A DNA stretch of 18,703 bases from Methylophaga sp. (GCA_014762585.1 JABURN010000067.1:1-18703), one strand, 5' to 3'; positions 5,806 through 13,728 are shown, numbered from the stretch's first letter. Numbers and translations are program-made. The notes: generated from the sequence alone by a model not told the origin.

Positions 5806-7357
5806 CCTCTCAACACCTTTTCAGGCTGATACTCAGCACCGGCAAAAAGAAGATCTCAAAGGCAGTGACCGTCTGGTTCTGTTCATCCTGCTGGCACATC
5901 TGCCTTTTATTTACTGGCTGGTGCCTGCCGGTTTTGGTACCCATTTCCAGGGGGCGGTGCCAGCCACGCTTGCCGTTATCGCAAGCTGGTTTGCCTATCA
6001 GACACTGCCCGGCACTTTGTTGTCGCGTTCAGTCATGACGATCAGCCTGATGTTGATGTCGATGATTCTAATCATGCAGCAGTTCGGCCGGCTTGAAATG
6101 CATTTTCACATTTTTGTGGCGCTGGCTTTTGTGATTATCTGGCGCGATTACCGGATGGTTCTGCTGGCGGCGCTGGTGATTGCTGTTCACCACGCCATCG
6201 CTGTTCCGGTGCAGACTGCCGGCGTGCAGTTGGCGGGCATTCCTTTTATGGTCTACGGTCAGACCTGCGACTGGGAAACCTTTTTTATCCATGCAGCCTT
6301 TGTCATCTTCGAAGCGGCTGTGCTGATGTATTTCTGTCTGCGCATGCATCGCCAGTTCATGTTGTCTAATCAGGTTATGGCCGCTATGCAGTATGCCGCG
6401 GAACATCGTGATCTGACCATTGAATTCGCGGAAATGACGGCCAGATCAACGAATGACCACGCTTTTATCGGCTCTCTGAAGCACTTTTACGATCTAATCA
6501 GTGACACCATCAATCACTTTAAACAGGCTGGAAACAACCTGGGCAGCTATGCCACCAGAGGTGTGGAGATTTCTGAGTCGAATTTCGCCGCACTAACCGA
6601 ACAGAACCAGCGTATTGAGTCAGTGGCGACAGCAACCGAAGAAATGAATCAAAGCATTGCTGAGGTCGCCAATCACACCAGCAAGGCATCTACTCTCTCT
6701 TCCGACAGTCGTGACATTCTGCAGAAAGCCGGACAGCACGCGACACACAGTGTCACAGAGGTCCGTGAACTCATCGACAAGCTGGATAGAGTGGAGTCTA
6801 CTTTCGATGGACTGAGCAATGATATCGCCTCGATCAACGCGGCCATTGAGCTTATTACCGAAATCTCCAACCAGACCAGTCTGTTGTCGCTCAATGCTTC
6901 TATTGAAGCTGCACGGGCAGGTGAGCACGGTCGTGGTTTCTCGGTGGTGGCGGAAGAGGTGAGGCAGCTGGCAGAAAAAAGTAAGCAGGCGACTGAATCC
7001 ATCATGAATACGGCTGAGAAAATCGATACCTCGGTGACAGTTGTTATCAGCGAGATTGGCGCTTGTCATGATAGTGGTAAACAGGCGATCAGCAGTGTCA
7101 ATTCCAGCAGTGAGACAATGCGTGAGGCCGAAGCGCGTTCAGAAGCCATCAATAAACTTAACCGGCAAATTGCCGAGATGATGGAAGAACAGAGCGTGGT
7201 ATCAGCTCAAATCAGTCAGACCATGCATGAGCTGTTTGATACCAACAGCACAATGATTGCAACAATTGAAGACTCGGTTAATCAGAGTCGCGAGACACAA
7301 TCGCTGGCAACCGATCTTCTGGGACGGGCGAATCAGTTCCAAACGCTGGCAAGCTGA
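5798..7357 (+). CDS. Methyl-accepting chemotaxis protein with His-rich six-TM sensor domain
   Basis: A 519-aa chemoreceptor. Residues 25-185 hold about six membrane helices instead of the usual periplasmic ligand domain. Histidines lie in or next to these helices: H34 (LLAHLPF), H102 and H104 (EMHFHIF), H131-H132 (AVHHAI) and H165. A short, non-canonical linker (about 186-240) replaces a clear HAMP domain. The methylation helices flank a typical signalling hairpin (352-395: [28 protein letters not shown] and [13 protein letters not shown]), which contacts CheA/CheW. No CheR-binding pentapeptide ends the protein. An AGGAG site precedes the ATG, which lies within the end of the SCO-like gene. 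The clustered histidines and the SCO partner suggest metal, heme or redox sensing; the ligand is unknown. A strong terminator follows. Confidence 0.92.
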   Translation: MANLSTPFQADTQHRQKEDLKGSDRLVLFILLAHLPFIYWLVPAGFGTHFQGAVPATLAVIASWFAYQTLPGTLLSRSVMTISLMLMSMILIMQQFGRLEMHFHIFVALAFVIIWRDYRMVLLAALVIAVHHAIAVPVQTAGVQLAGIPFMVYGQTCDWETFFIHAAFVIFEAAVLMYFCLRMHRQFMLSNQVMAAMQYAAEHRDLTIEFAEMTARSTNDHAFIGSLKHFYDLISDTINHFKQAGNNLGSYATRGVEISESNFAALTEQNQRIESVATATEEMNQSIAEVANHTSKASTLSSDSRDILQKAGQHATHSVTEVRELIDKLDRVESTFDGLSNDIASINAAIELITEISNQTSLLSLNASIEAARAGEHGRGFSVVAEEVRQLAEKSKQATESIMNTAEKIDTSVTVVISEIGACHDSGKQAISSVNSSSETMREAEARSEAINKLNRQIAEMMEEQSVVSAQISQTMHELFDTNSTMIATIEDSVNQSRETQSLATDLLGRANQFQTLAS

Positions 7358-7371
7358 GTTCCAGACATAAA

Positions 7372-7395
7372 AAACCCGGCCGTGAGGCCGGGTTT
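7372..7395. terminator. Bidirectional intrinsic terminator
   Basis: A perfect 10-bp stem, AAACCCGGCC / GGCCGGGTTT, with a GTGA loop, 14 bp after the chemoreceptor stop. Read on the minus strand it is followed by six T, so it can also end the YqjE-like operon coming from the right. The remaining bases to 7608 hold no supportable gene. Confidence 0.9.
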
Positions 7396-7608
7396 CTCGT
7401 CAAAGCATGCAGTCACTCAGCGTTGACCCTGATACATGATGACTAAGAGCTGTAATGCCCGACTTCCCAGTCGACATGTCCCTGCTCAATAAAGATTGAG
7501 GAAAACTTTAATCTTCGCTGAGAATCCCAGCCTAAAATCTATTTTTCCTCACTGACACGGTGTCTTTCCCTGTCACGGTCAGGATTATTCTGAATCCATT
7601 CAGCGAGA

Positions 7609-8052
7609 TCAGTTGTTATCTGACAAGCCTTGACTGAAAGACTTCAGCAATGCCCGGGCCTCATCACTGTAACCCACCACAACACCAGCAATCAGTGTCG
7701 TGGCCAGCGATTTACCGGGATGCTTTTTGATGTAATCAGCCAGTGCCGGATTCTGCAGACATTGCGTCAACGCTTCCACTTCATCATCCGGCTGCTCGAC
7801 CGTTTTGCGTGGCGCAGGCCGTGGCGGTTTATTGATCAGAATCGCCACACCCGTGACCAGCAAACCCAGAGCGAGATAGCTGCCGGCGGTGATCAGTGCT
7901 GCCAGAGAGCTGGGATAATGCTCTGCCAGCACCAGAAACACCGCCACACCGACAAACACCAGGGCCAGAAAGCCAATCATGAGTGTCAGCACCACAGCTA
8001 TCGTGCTGTATTGAAGTCTGGAGCGCCAACTCATGCGCGTATTTGCAGTCAT
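7609..8052 (-). CDS. YqjE-like / phage-holin-superfamily inner membrane protein
   Basis: A 147-aa membrane protein with two adjacent hydrophobic helices (about 17-42 and 48-72), a proline/arginine-rich cytoplasmic linker (PPRPAPRK) and a soluble C-terminal part that includes a NPALADYIKKHPGKS stretch. It fits the holin-superfamily group that contains E. coli YqjE, whose gene follows yqjD. Here too the gene follows a DUF883 gene, by 11 bp, so the pair is conserved and co-transcribed. Despite the family name there is no lysis module nearby; these proteins are chromosomal membrane proteins of unclear function. The C-terminal extension of about 70 residues is longer than in YqjE and includes a weak third hydrophobic stretch (TTLIAGVVVGY). 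Confidence 0.7.
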   Translation of the reverse strand: MTANTRMSWRSRLQYSTIAVVLTLMIGFLALVFVGVAVFLVLAEHYPSSLAALITAGSYLALGLLVTGVAILINKPPRPAPRKTVEQPDDEVEALTQCLQNPALADYIKKHPGKSLATTLIAGVVVGYSDEARALLKSFSQGLSDNN

Positions 8053-8063
8053 CCTGTCAGGTC

Positions 8064-8366
8064 CTATCTGTCAAGAATTTTGCCGATCAGCATGCCGACG
8101 CCGAAGGCGACAGCCAGACTGCTGAAAGGATGATTTTCAACCCCTTCCTGGGCCTGATGTGCCGCATCCCGTGCATAGCCTCTGGCCTGATCTGCGGTGT
8201 CCCGGGCTTGTTGACGGGCCTGTTCTGCCGTCTGACGTATTCTGTTCTGGCCTTCCGTGGCATAGTCTTCGGACAGCTTTTTCATTGTTTTAGTCAGCTC
8301 ACTGAAATCATTACGGAGCGCTTTGATCTGCTCTTGTAGGTCTTGCTCGTTCGATTGAGTCGCCAT
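8064..8366 (-). CDS. DUF883 family (YqjD/ElaB-like) membrane-anchored protein
   Basis: A 100-aa protein with a long amphipathic helix rich in A, Q, R, E and D (about 8-72; repeated QARxxARD-type segments) and a C-terminal hydrophobic anchor that reads NHPFSSLAVAFGVGMLIGKIL. This is the signature of the ElaB/YqjD/YgaM family, tail-anchored inner-membrane proteins reported to bind ribosomes in stationary phase. The ATG is preceded by AGGAGGT at 6 bp, a near-ideal site, so high expression is likely. It lies between the acidic lipoprotein gene (51 bp upstream) and the YqjE-like gene (11 bp downstream), all on the same strand, probably one stress or stationary-phase operon. Confidence 0.88.
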   Translation of the reverse strand: MATQSNEQDLQEQIKALRNDFSELTKTMKKLSEDYATEGQNRIRQTAEQARQQARDTADQARGYARDAAHQAQEGVENHPFSSLAVAFGVGMLIGKILDR

Positions 8367-8417
8367 GAGTAAACCTCCTTGAGAAAAAATTAAAAGTTCA
8401 AAATCCTGTTACGCGTA

Positions 8418-8624
8418 TTACTGCATTTCATCTTCTGCTTCATCAGCAGCATCTTCAATAGCGTCACCGGTATCTTCCATCGCGTCACCCATTTCTTCAG
8501 CAGCTTCCTCAGCTGGCCCTTCATTGTCGCAGGCAGCCAGCAGGCCGAAGCTGGATAGGGCAAACATCAGAATGAGTATCCGGGCCAGCATTGAGTATGT
8601 TTTGGATTCAAACATTGATTGCAT
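8418..8624 (-). CDS. Small acidic lipoprotein, entericidin-like tail
   Basis: A 68-aa lipoprotein. The frame can be opened to a TTG at 8645, but GGAGGTG sits 4 bp before the ATG at 8624, so translation starts there (MQSMFESK...). A hydrophobic signal ends in the lipobox LLAAC, followed by DNEG. The mature part is about 36 residues and nearly all D, E, A, M and G, with heptad-like GDAMEDTGDAIEDAADEAED repeats. The GDAIEDAA segment also occurs in the entericidin-like protein encoded divergently at 9009, which suggests common origin. Aspartate at +2 after the lipid-modified Cys would be an inner-membrane retention signal in E. coli. Function unknown; likely an envelope-stress or osmotic-stress lipoprotein, and the first gene of the operon with DUF883 and the YqjE-like gene. 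Confidence 0.75.
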   Translation of the reverse strand: MQSMFESKTYSMLARILILMFALSSFGLLAACDNEGPAEEAAEEMGDAMEDTGDAIEDAADEAEDEMQ

Positions 8625-9008
8625 TTCACACCTCCATGAGAACAAGTCTTAACGGTGGTTCTGAGGAACCGTTTTTCCTCTACTGTCGTGACACGCATGT
8701 CAGACATTGGTTCAGATAAGGATTATTTAACTGCGAACTGAGTCGCAGTTGGATGAATTGAAACAGCTATTAAAAAGCAACTTTTCAATGATTCATTTCC
8801 ACCATAACACACTCAATGATCGAATGAATAAAGCGAACAATGGCAGAAAATCATTTCAGTAAAAATGTGAAATCGATAGTGAACTTTTAACCATTGATGC
8901 CATCGTAAGTAATGAAAACCATTAGTTTTGAAAGAATAAATCAAAACTTCGATTGTTTAATTTCATGGCTCTAAAAGCCCTTTGTTTAGAAGCCAAAAGG
9001 AGGTGCAT
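8625..9008. promoter_or_regulatory. Divergent AT-rich control region between lipoprotein genes
   Basis: This 384-bp stretch has no supportable gene. It contains a perfect 8-bp inverted repeat AACTGCGA-N6-TCGCAGTT (8729-8750), a hairpin GGTTC-TGAG-GAACC followed by T5 on the plus strand (8657-8676), and a sigmaE-like element GAACTT-N16-TCGTA (8881-8907) pointing to the entericidin genes. A GGAGG ribosome site at 8999-9003 precedes the first entericidin ATG. It must hold the promoters of both divergent transcripts, but no textbook sigma70 pair is clear. Confidence 0.5.
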
Positions 9009-9137
9009 ATGAAGTTTATGACATCAGCCATTCTGGGACTGACTATTGCCTTTGCTGTCTCAGCCTGCAACACCATTGAAGGTGCCGGCGAAGATATCGA
9101 AGCAGGCGGTGACGCCATTGAAGACGCCGCTGAATAA
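9009..9137 (+). CDS. Entericidin A/B family lipoprotein, copy 1
   Basis: A 42-aa lipoprotein. It has a signal sequence (MKFMTSAILGLTIAFAVSA), lipidated C20 and the family hallmark CNTIEGAGEDIEAGGDAIEDAA. Start ATG is preceded by AGGAGG at 5 bp. E. coli entericidins form an antidote/toxin-like lipoprotein pair expressed in stationary phase and under osmotic control; many bacteria simply carry one or two copies of unclear role. Copy 2 follows 67 bp downstream and is nearly identical through the signal and lipobox. A hairpin with a T-run lies between them. Compared with E. coli EcnB the mature part is more acidic (no Lys), in keeping with a salt-adapted proteome. Confidence 0.9.
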   Translation: MKFMTSAILGLTIAFAVSACNTIEGAGEDIEAGGDAIEDAAE

Positions 9138-9156
9138 ACCTGTAAGAAATCCTCGT

Positions 9157-9181
9157 GTCAGGGAAGCTTCCTGACTTTTTT
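9157..9181 (+). terminator. Attenuator-like hairpin between the two entericidin genes
   Basis: GTCAGGGA / TTCCTGAC (9157-9164 and 9168-9175, one G-T pair, AGC loop) followed by TTTTTT. It has the form of an intrinsic terminator placed between two tandem co-directional genes, so copy 2 may be expressed at a different level from copy 1. Confidence 0.75.
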
Positions 9182-9204
9182 CTCAAACCAAATAGGAGAT
9201 GTTT

Positions 9205-9348
9205 ATGAAATTCATGACATCAGCTGTATTGGGACTGACCATTGCTTTTGCCGTCTCAGCCTGTAACACCATCGAAGGTGCGGGTGAAGATGTGGAAGCG
9301 GCAGGTAGCGCGATTGACGAAAGCGCGGAAGAAAATACCAACTATTAA
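9205..9348 (+). CDS. Entericidin A/B family lipoprotein, copy 2
   Basis: A 47-aa lipoprotein. The first 29 residues match copy 1 except for V instead of I at position 8; the lipobox VSAC and the CNTIEGAGED motif are the same. The tail differs: VEAAGSAIDESAEENTNY, five residues longer and with polar Asn/Tyr at the end. An AGGAG site lies about 8 bp before the ATG. The pair most likely arose by tandem duplication followed by divergence of the tail, as in the E. coli ecnA/ecnB pair. Which copy, if either, acts as antidote or toxin cannot be told from sequence. Confidence 0.9.
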   Translation: MKFMTSAVLGLTIAFAVSACNTIEGAGEDVEAAGSAIDESAEENTNY

Positions 9349-9363
9349 GTTGGTCAGCCTGAC

Positions 9364-9391
9364 AAAAAGCCCATCTCCGGATGGGCTTTTT
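9364..9391. terminator. Bidirectional intrinsic terminator
   Basis: AAAAAGCCCATC / GATGGGCTTTTT-type stem (9364-9375 with 9380-9391) with a TCCG loop and flanking A and T runs, 15 bp after entericidin copy 2. It can also stop pdxH transcripts arriving on the minus strand. Confidence 0.9.
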
Positions 9392-9524
9392 TGTGGGTAA
9401 AAAGAAGCCGGGCGACAACCCAGCTTAATGAATAACAGAAGGTGAATAAGTGAGAAGCTGAAACCACATCACTTACTCAGTATGTCGGTGCGAATGTGAC
9501 ACGCTTGAATTTATTTCATCGCCA

Positions 9525-10166
9525 TCACGGTGCCAGACGCTGTTTTAGCCATTCGCCTTCCTCAGTCAGGGTGTAAGCAATGCGATCATGTAAACGCGAC
9601 GGCCGGCCCTGCCAGAATTCCCAGTAATCCGGGATCAGGCGGTAACCACCCCAGTGAGGTGGTCGTGGTGGATGCAGACCATATTCAGCGCCATAGCGTG
9701 CTGCATTGGCAACGATCGTTTTGCGACCGGCAATAACCTGGCTCTGGGGAGAAGCCCAGGCACCGATACGGTGGCTGAGCGGACGTGAGTTAAAGTAATC
9801 ATCGGACAATTCGGTCGCAACCTTTTCAACCCGACCTTCAACGCGGATCACGCGTTCCAGTTCCGCCCAGTAAAACTGCAAGGCGGCGAAAGGGTTCTGT
9901 TCCAAGTGTTGACCTTTTCGGCTCTGGTAATTGGAAAACCAGATAATGCCGTTGGCATCGTAATCTTTAATCAGCACCGGCCGGCAGGCGGGACGACCGC
10001 GTTCATCGACGGTCGCCAGTGTCATCGCATTAGGTTCGAAAAAGCCGTATTTCAGCGCCTCATCGAACCATTTTCGAAACTGGTCATAGGGCTCGCTGGC
10101 GGTTTCATTTTCATCCAGCTGACCTTTTTCATAGGTTTTGCGTAAATCCTGTAAGGATCTGTCCAT
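9525..10166 (-). CDS. pdxH: Pyridoxamine 5'-phosphate oxidase
   Basis: A 213-aa cytoplasmic FMN flavoenzyme that oxidises pyridoxamine- or pyridoxine-5'-phosphate to pyridoxal phosphate, the last step of vitamin B6 synthesis and salvage. Full family length. FMN and substrate contacts are visible: [63 protein letters not shown], and the C-terminal [13 protein letters not shown] followed by the terminal RLAP, all typical of PdxH. Start ATG gives the usual N-terminus ([19 protein letters not shown]). It is transcribed alone, divergent from the TIGR02450 gene and convergent with the entericidins. Nothing unusual. Confidence 0.97.
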   Translation of the reverse strand: MDRSLQDLRKTYEKGQLDENETASEPYDQFRKWFDEALKYGFFEPNAMTLATVDERGRPACRPVLIKDYDANGIIWFSNYQSRKGQHLEQNPFAALQFYWAELERVIRVEGRVEKVATELSDDYFNSRPLSHRIGAWASPQSQVIAGRKTIVANAARYGAEYGLHPPRPPHWGGYRLIPDYWEFWQGRPSRLHDRIAYTLTEEGEWLKQRLAP

Positions 10167-10290
10167 TGCTTTCGCCTGTACTTAAATTGCTGCTGTGGAT
10201 TGAAGTCTGTCGTGCTGACTGTGACAATTTTCACTTAGTTATCACTGCCTTTGTGAATAATCTGTGATTCGTTTGATTTAAGTGCCCGCG

Positions 10291-10506
10291 ATGAATCAGA
10301 TACATACCAACAAACTGGCCTTGTCGAAATGGACTGCACGAAAGCCTCTGAACCGTGAAAAGCATTTTATGGTCACAAAAGTCGTCCGCGACGAACAGGG
10401 CCGAATCACAGACTGCCAGTTAGAGGCCGTCATCAGCAAAAAAATCTATCACATCGACTGGCGCCAGTTGAAAGACTGCGAAAGCTGGCAACACGGCTGG
10501 CAATAA
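10291..10506 (+). CDS. TIGR02450 family small Trp-rich protein
   Basis: A 71-aa soluble protein of unknown function. It shows the family pattern: N-terminal NKLALSKWTARKPLNREKHFMVTKV, then DEQGRITDCQLEAV and a closing tryptophan-rich IDWRQLKDCESWQHGWQ. The frame opens at a GTG (10282), but the ATG at 10291 gives the family's normal MN... start; neither has a strong ribosome site. It is widespread in marine gammaproteobacteria as a stand-alone gene. It is divergent from pdxH across about 125 bp. Confidence 0.85.
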   Translation: MNQIHTNKLALSKWTARKPLNREKHFMVTKVVRDEQGRITDCQLEAVISKKIYHIDWRQLKDCESWQHGWQ

Positions 10507-10521
10507 ACCGGCATCAAAATA

Positions 10522-10541
10522 CCGCCCCGGGCTACCGGCGG
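10522..10541 (+). terminator. Weak terminator-like hairpin
   Basis: CCGCC (10522-10526) pairs with GGCGG (10537-10541) 15 bp after the TIGR02450 stop. A T-rich tail (GTTTCACTTTTT) follows but is interrupted. It could separate the small gene from the porin gene 53 bp further on. Confidence 0.35.
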
Positions 10542-10594
10542 CGTTTCACTTTTTAATCACCCATGGAGAACCCGCTCAAGAAACAGGAGAATAT

Positions 10595-11665
10595 ATGAGC
10601 TTTACCAAGACCTACAGCGCCGTGACATTATCATCCCTCGCTCTAAGTCTTTTTACTCCCCCGCTATCGGCCCAGGAGGCTGAAGTAAACGACCCCTTTC
10701 GTTACGATTTTTATCTGTCACTGCGCATGCAGGCGGAATCGGTGCATCCCGACAATGAAGCCGCCATGAATGATTACCGTGGTCTGCGCGATGCGTTTTC
10801 CCGGGTCGGGGTCAACGCGGCTTACCGTTTTTCTGAAGATTACCGCCTGTTTGGTCAGCTGGAAGTACCGTTTGATACCGCCAATTTCCGTTTCGGCGAC
10901 CCTTATGATCAGGGTGGCGCCGGCCGTGATGACCGGGAAGATTTACGGGTCGCCCGCCTCGGTCTGGAATCCCCCATCGGCACCTGGGTGGCCGGTCAGC
11001 AGTGGATGCCATATTACAACACCATCACCTACCCGGTGGACCAGTTCAGCACCTTCTACAGCGGCTTTGCCACCTACACCACGTTTCGCGTCAAGGAAAC
11101 GCTGAGTTACGTCAGCCCGACCATGAAAGGCTTCAGCTTTGGCGGGTCTTATTCCTCGGCAGCCGGCAATGAACGTTCTCCATCACGGATTGATGATCGC
11201 CGGATTCAGGCTTTTGCCCGCTACAGCTATAACGGCACGGTGCTGGCCATAGGCATGGATGATCGCGGCAATGCCGATGGATACAAAGATCGGCTTTACG
11301 GTTTTTCAGCGGCCAAGCGCTTTGATAACTGGAGCGTGGTATTCAAATATGAAACCACCGATACCGACAACCCAAATAGTTTCTTCGGTGACGGTGCCGA
11401 GGCCTTCAACCTCTACACCGAATACCGTCACGACAAGTTTACCTACAAGGCGATGATCGCGGATGTCGAATCCTACGGCGAGAGCGTGCTGCATCTGGGC
11501 ATCGATCACCAGTTCAAGGAAAACCTGATCCTGTTTGCCGAGTATTACCAGGAACAGGAAACCGCCGCCTTAACCGGCAAACAGGAAGGTCTAGCCGGCT
11601 TTAACAGTGGCATCAGCGGCGGCAAAGTCTTTGCCGCCGGCTTTCGCTACCACTTTGGTTTCTAG
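10595..11665 (+). CDS. Outer membrane porin (Gram-negative porin family)
   Basis: A 356-aa beta-barrel protein with a signal peptide (cleavage after PPLSA, about residue 26). The mature part shows the alternating polar/aromatic strands of a 16-strand porin. Other porin signs are VNAAYRFSEDYRLFGQLEVPFD near strands 2-3, an acidic constriction-loop region (GDPYDQGGAGRDDREDLRVARLGLESPIGTWVAGQQWMPYY) and a C-terminal strand ending HFGF, with the terminal Phe needed for assembly. It should form a general or anion/cation-selective trimeric pore. The ribosome site AGGAG lies 6 bp before the ATG. Its stop codon overlaps that of the convergent BetT gene by 4 bp with no terminator between. The high acidic content of the loops suits a saline habitat (inference). 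Confidence 0.85.
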   Translation: MSFTKTYSAVTLSSLALSLFTPPLSAQEAEVNDPFRYDFYLSLRMQAESVHPDNEAAMNDYRGLRDAFSRVGVNAAYRFSEDYRLFGQLEVPFDTANFRFGDPYDQGGAGRDDREDLRVARLGLESPIGTWVAGQQWMPYYNTITYPVDQFSTFYSGFATYTTFRVKETLSYVSPTMKGFSFGGSYSSAAGNERSPSRIDDRRIQAFARYSYNGTVLAIGMDDRGNADGYKDRLYGFSAAKRFDNWSVVFKYETTDTDNPNSFFGDGAEAFNLYTEYRHDKFTYKAMIADVESYGESVLHLGIDHQFKENLILFAEYYQEQETAALTGKQEGLAGFNSGISGGKVFAAGFRYHFGF

Positions 11666-13728
11666 TGCTTATCCTGCTCGTGGTCTAAAGACTCGCCATT
11701 GAGCATATCGTCATGTTCCTGCATCTTCCACGGCAGAATGCCGGGGGAGATGTGCAGGAAGTGCAGATATTTCTCAAACTGGTGCAGGATATCCTCGATG
11801 ATTTCCTCTTCCTCGTAGCCATAGATGTTGTATTGCTGACCACCGCGGCGCAGGAAGACTTCGGCACGGTAATAGCGCTCATCCCCGTCCGGGTCTCTGG
11901 GCCGCTCAGGATAGGCAAAACTCGGTCTTGCATAGGCCCGCATACGGATATCGTAGATAAAGTCGAGCTGGTCCTTGAGCACCACTTCGATATAAGCCCG
12001 GTGATGGGTTTCATCGTGAGCCACGACCACCGGCCAACCTTTTTCCTTGATGACTTCCTCCACATAACGCATGGCCGGATGCACGTTGTTGGTAATGAAA
12101 TCTGCGACCTCATCATAACCGGGATAATCAATCAGGCCTGACAGACGCTGCCGCCAGCCACGTTTACTGGCTGGTCCCGCCGACTGCATATGTGCCTGCA
12201 AACTCACTTCACGATGGCCTTCTATGATCAGCGCCCGCCACATGCCTATCGCTGCCAGCACCAGGATGATGGCAAACGGTAGCGCACTGGTGATGCTCAT
12301 CGTCTGCAAGGCACCGAGCCCACCGGCAATCAACAATGCCGCGGCCAGCAGCCCTTCCAGCGAGGCCCAGAATACACGCTGCCAGACAGGTGTTGCACTG
12401 GCACCGCCGGAAGCCAGCGAATCAATCACCAGCGAGCCCGAATCCGATGAAGTCACAAAGAAGGTCATGATCAGTATCACGGTGATAAACGAGACGATCG
12501 AGGTCAAAGGCAGCTGTTCATAGAGCTTGAATAGCGCAATCGCCGTATCCTGCTGCACTTCGGTGATCAGCGCCTTGTAGCCTTCATTCATAATCATATG
12601 CAGCGCGGTATCACCGAATATCGAGAACCACAGGAAGGTGAATATCGTCGGCACCAGCAGCACACCGAACACAAACTGACGGATAGTCCGGCCACGGCTG
12701 ATTTTAGCGATAAACAGGCCCACAAACGGTGCCCAGGCAATGGTCCAGCCGAAGATAAACAGGGTCCAGTTACCAATCCAGTCACTTCTGGAATAGGCCT
12801 GCAGGTTGAAGGTGCGCTCAACAATATTATTGAGGTAACTGCCGGTGTTCTGCAGGAAGGCTTCCAGAATATTGACGGTGGGGCCGGCGATAAACACAAA
12901 GCTCATCAGCGCCACCGCCAGCACCATATTCAGGATAGAGAGTCTTTTAACGCCCTTATCCATGCCGGCGACGACCGAAAAGATCGCCAGGCCGGTAATA
13001 AAGGCAATGGTGATCACCTGTACCGTGGTGCTAACCGGAATTGATGACCACAGATAATTCATTCCGGCGTTGATCTGGGCCACCGACAGCCCCAGCGTAG
13101 TTGCAATACCAAATAAAGTCCCTAGAATCGCCACCACATCCACGGTATGGCCGATAGGCCCGTGAATTCGCTCACCGATGATCGGATACAAAGCAGACCG
13201 CATCGATAGCGGCAAACCATGTCGGAAAGCGAAATAAGCCAGCAGCAGGCCGGTCAGGCCGTATATCCCCCAGATATGGAAGCCCCAGTGGAAAAAGGCA
13301 ATCTGCATCGCCTGCTTGGCGGCATCAATGGTTTCAGGCGCCCCCTGAGGCGGCGTTGAATAATGCAGCACCGGCTCGGCCACACCGAAGAACAACAAGG
13401 CTATGCCGTAACCCGCTGAGAACAGCATCGCAAACCAGGCCGGGAAACTATACTGTGGCGCCGCATGATCAGGTCCCAGTTTGATGCGACCCCAGGGTGA
13501 GACCGCCAGCGCCACAATAAAGACCAGGAAAAACGCCACCGCCAGCATATAGAACCAGCCAAAGTTCTGGGTCAGGTAAGCGAGGGTTTGATCAAAAGCG
13601 CGTCCGGCAAGCTCGGGATTGCTGATGGTGCCAACCACCAGCAATAGAGTGACAACAACAGCAGGGAGAAATACGGGGATCAGTACAGTCGATTTCGCCG
13701 CTTTTGGCGATTCGGCAGTGGCCATCAT
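11662..13728 (-). CDS. betT: BetT-like BCCT family choline/glycine betaine transporter
   Basis: A 688-aa inner-membrane secondary transporter. Twelve TM helices span about residues 12-510. Family marks include FFHWGFHIWGIYGLTG and the substrate-site GWTIAWAPFVGLFIAKISRGRTI stretch in TM8. The last 170-180 residues are a long, charged cytoplasmic tail (ending DHEQDKH) like that of E. coli BetT (677 aa), where the tail tunes osmotic activation. Substrate is most likely choline, proton- or sodium-coupled; glycine betaine cannot be excluded. No betAB or betI gene is nearby. A GGAAG ribosome site precedes the double ATG; the first is used here. A consensus-like promoter lies about 80-110 bp upstream. 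The stop overlaps that of the porin gene by 4 bp. Confidence 0.92.
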   Translation of the reverse strand: MMATAESPKAAKSTVLIPVFLPAVVVTLLLVVGTISNPELAGRAFDQTLAYLTQNFGWFYMLAVAFFLVFIVALAVSPWGRIKLGPDHAAPQYSFPAWFAMLFSAGYGIALLFFGVAEPVLHYSTPPQGAPETIDAAKQAMQIAFFHWGFHIWGIYGLTGLLLAYFAFRHGLPLSMRSALYPIIGERIHGPIGHTVDVVAILGTLFGIATTLGLSVAQINAGMNYLWSSIPVSTTVQVITIAFITGLAIFSVVAGMDKGVKRLSILNMVLAVALMSFVFIAGPTVNILEAFLQNTGSYLNNIVERTFNLQAYSRSDWIGNWTLFIFGWTIAWAPFVGLFIAKISRGRTIRQFVFGVLLVPTIFTFLWFSIFGDTALHMIMNEGYKALITEVQQDTAIALFKLYEQLPLTSIVSFITVILIMTFFVTSSDSGSLVIDSLASGGASATPVWQRVFWASLEGLLAAALLIAGGLGALQTMSITSALPFAIILVLAAIGMWRALIIEGHREVSLQAHMQSAGPASKRGWRQRLSGLIDYPGYDEVADFITNNVHPAMRYVEEVIKEKGWPVVVAHDETHHRAYIEVVLKDQLDFIYDIRMRAYARPSFAYPERPRDPDGDERYYRAEVFLRRGGQQYNIYGYEEEEIIEDILHQFEKYLHFLHISPGILPWKMQEHDDMLNGESLDHEQDKH

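Noticed and set aside
6620..7069. Minus-strand ORFs inside the chemoreceptor
   Set aside because: Antisense to the highly conserved signalling hairpin; no domain.
7538..7612. Minus-strand open frame ending LAEWIQNNPDRDRERHRVSEEK after the YqjE-like gene
   Set aside because: It looks protein-like but has no ATG, GTG or TTG start in frame before an upstream stop, so it was not called; a frameshifted extension of the YqjE-like gene is possible but unsupported.
7609..8052. A prophage lysis module suggested by the holin-superfamily match
   Set aside because: Neighbours are DUF883 and lipoprotein genes as in the chromosomal yqjD-yqjE arrangement; no endolysin or other phage gene is present.
8625..8645. 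TTG start at 8645 for the acidic lipoprotein
   Set aside because: The strong GGAGGTG site lies inside this extension and points to the ATG at 8624.
8657..8676. GGTTC-TGAG-GAACC hairpin with T5 as a plus-strand terminator
   Set aside because: No plus-strand gene ends upstream of it; more likely part of the leader or control region of the minus-strand lipoprotein.
12598..13044. 148-codon plus-strand ORF inside betT
   Set aside because: Antisense shadow; the minus strand encodes conserved transporter helices.
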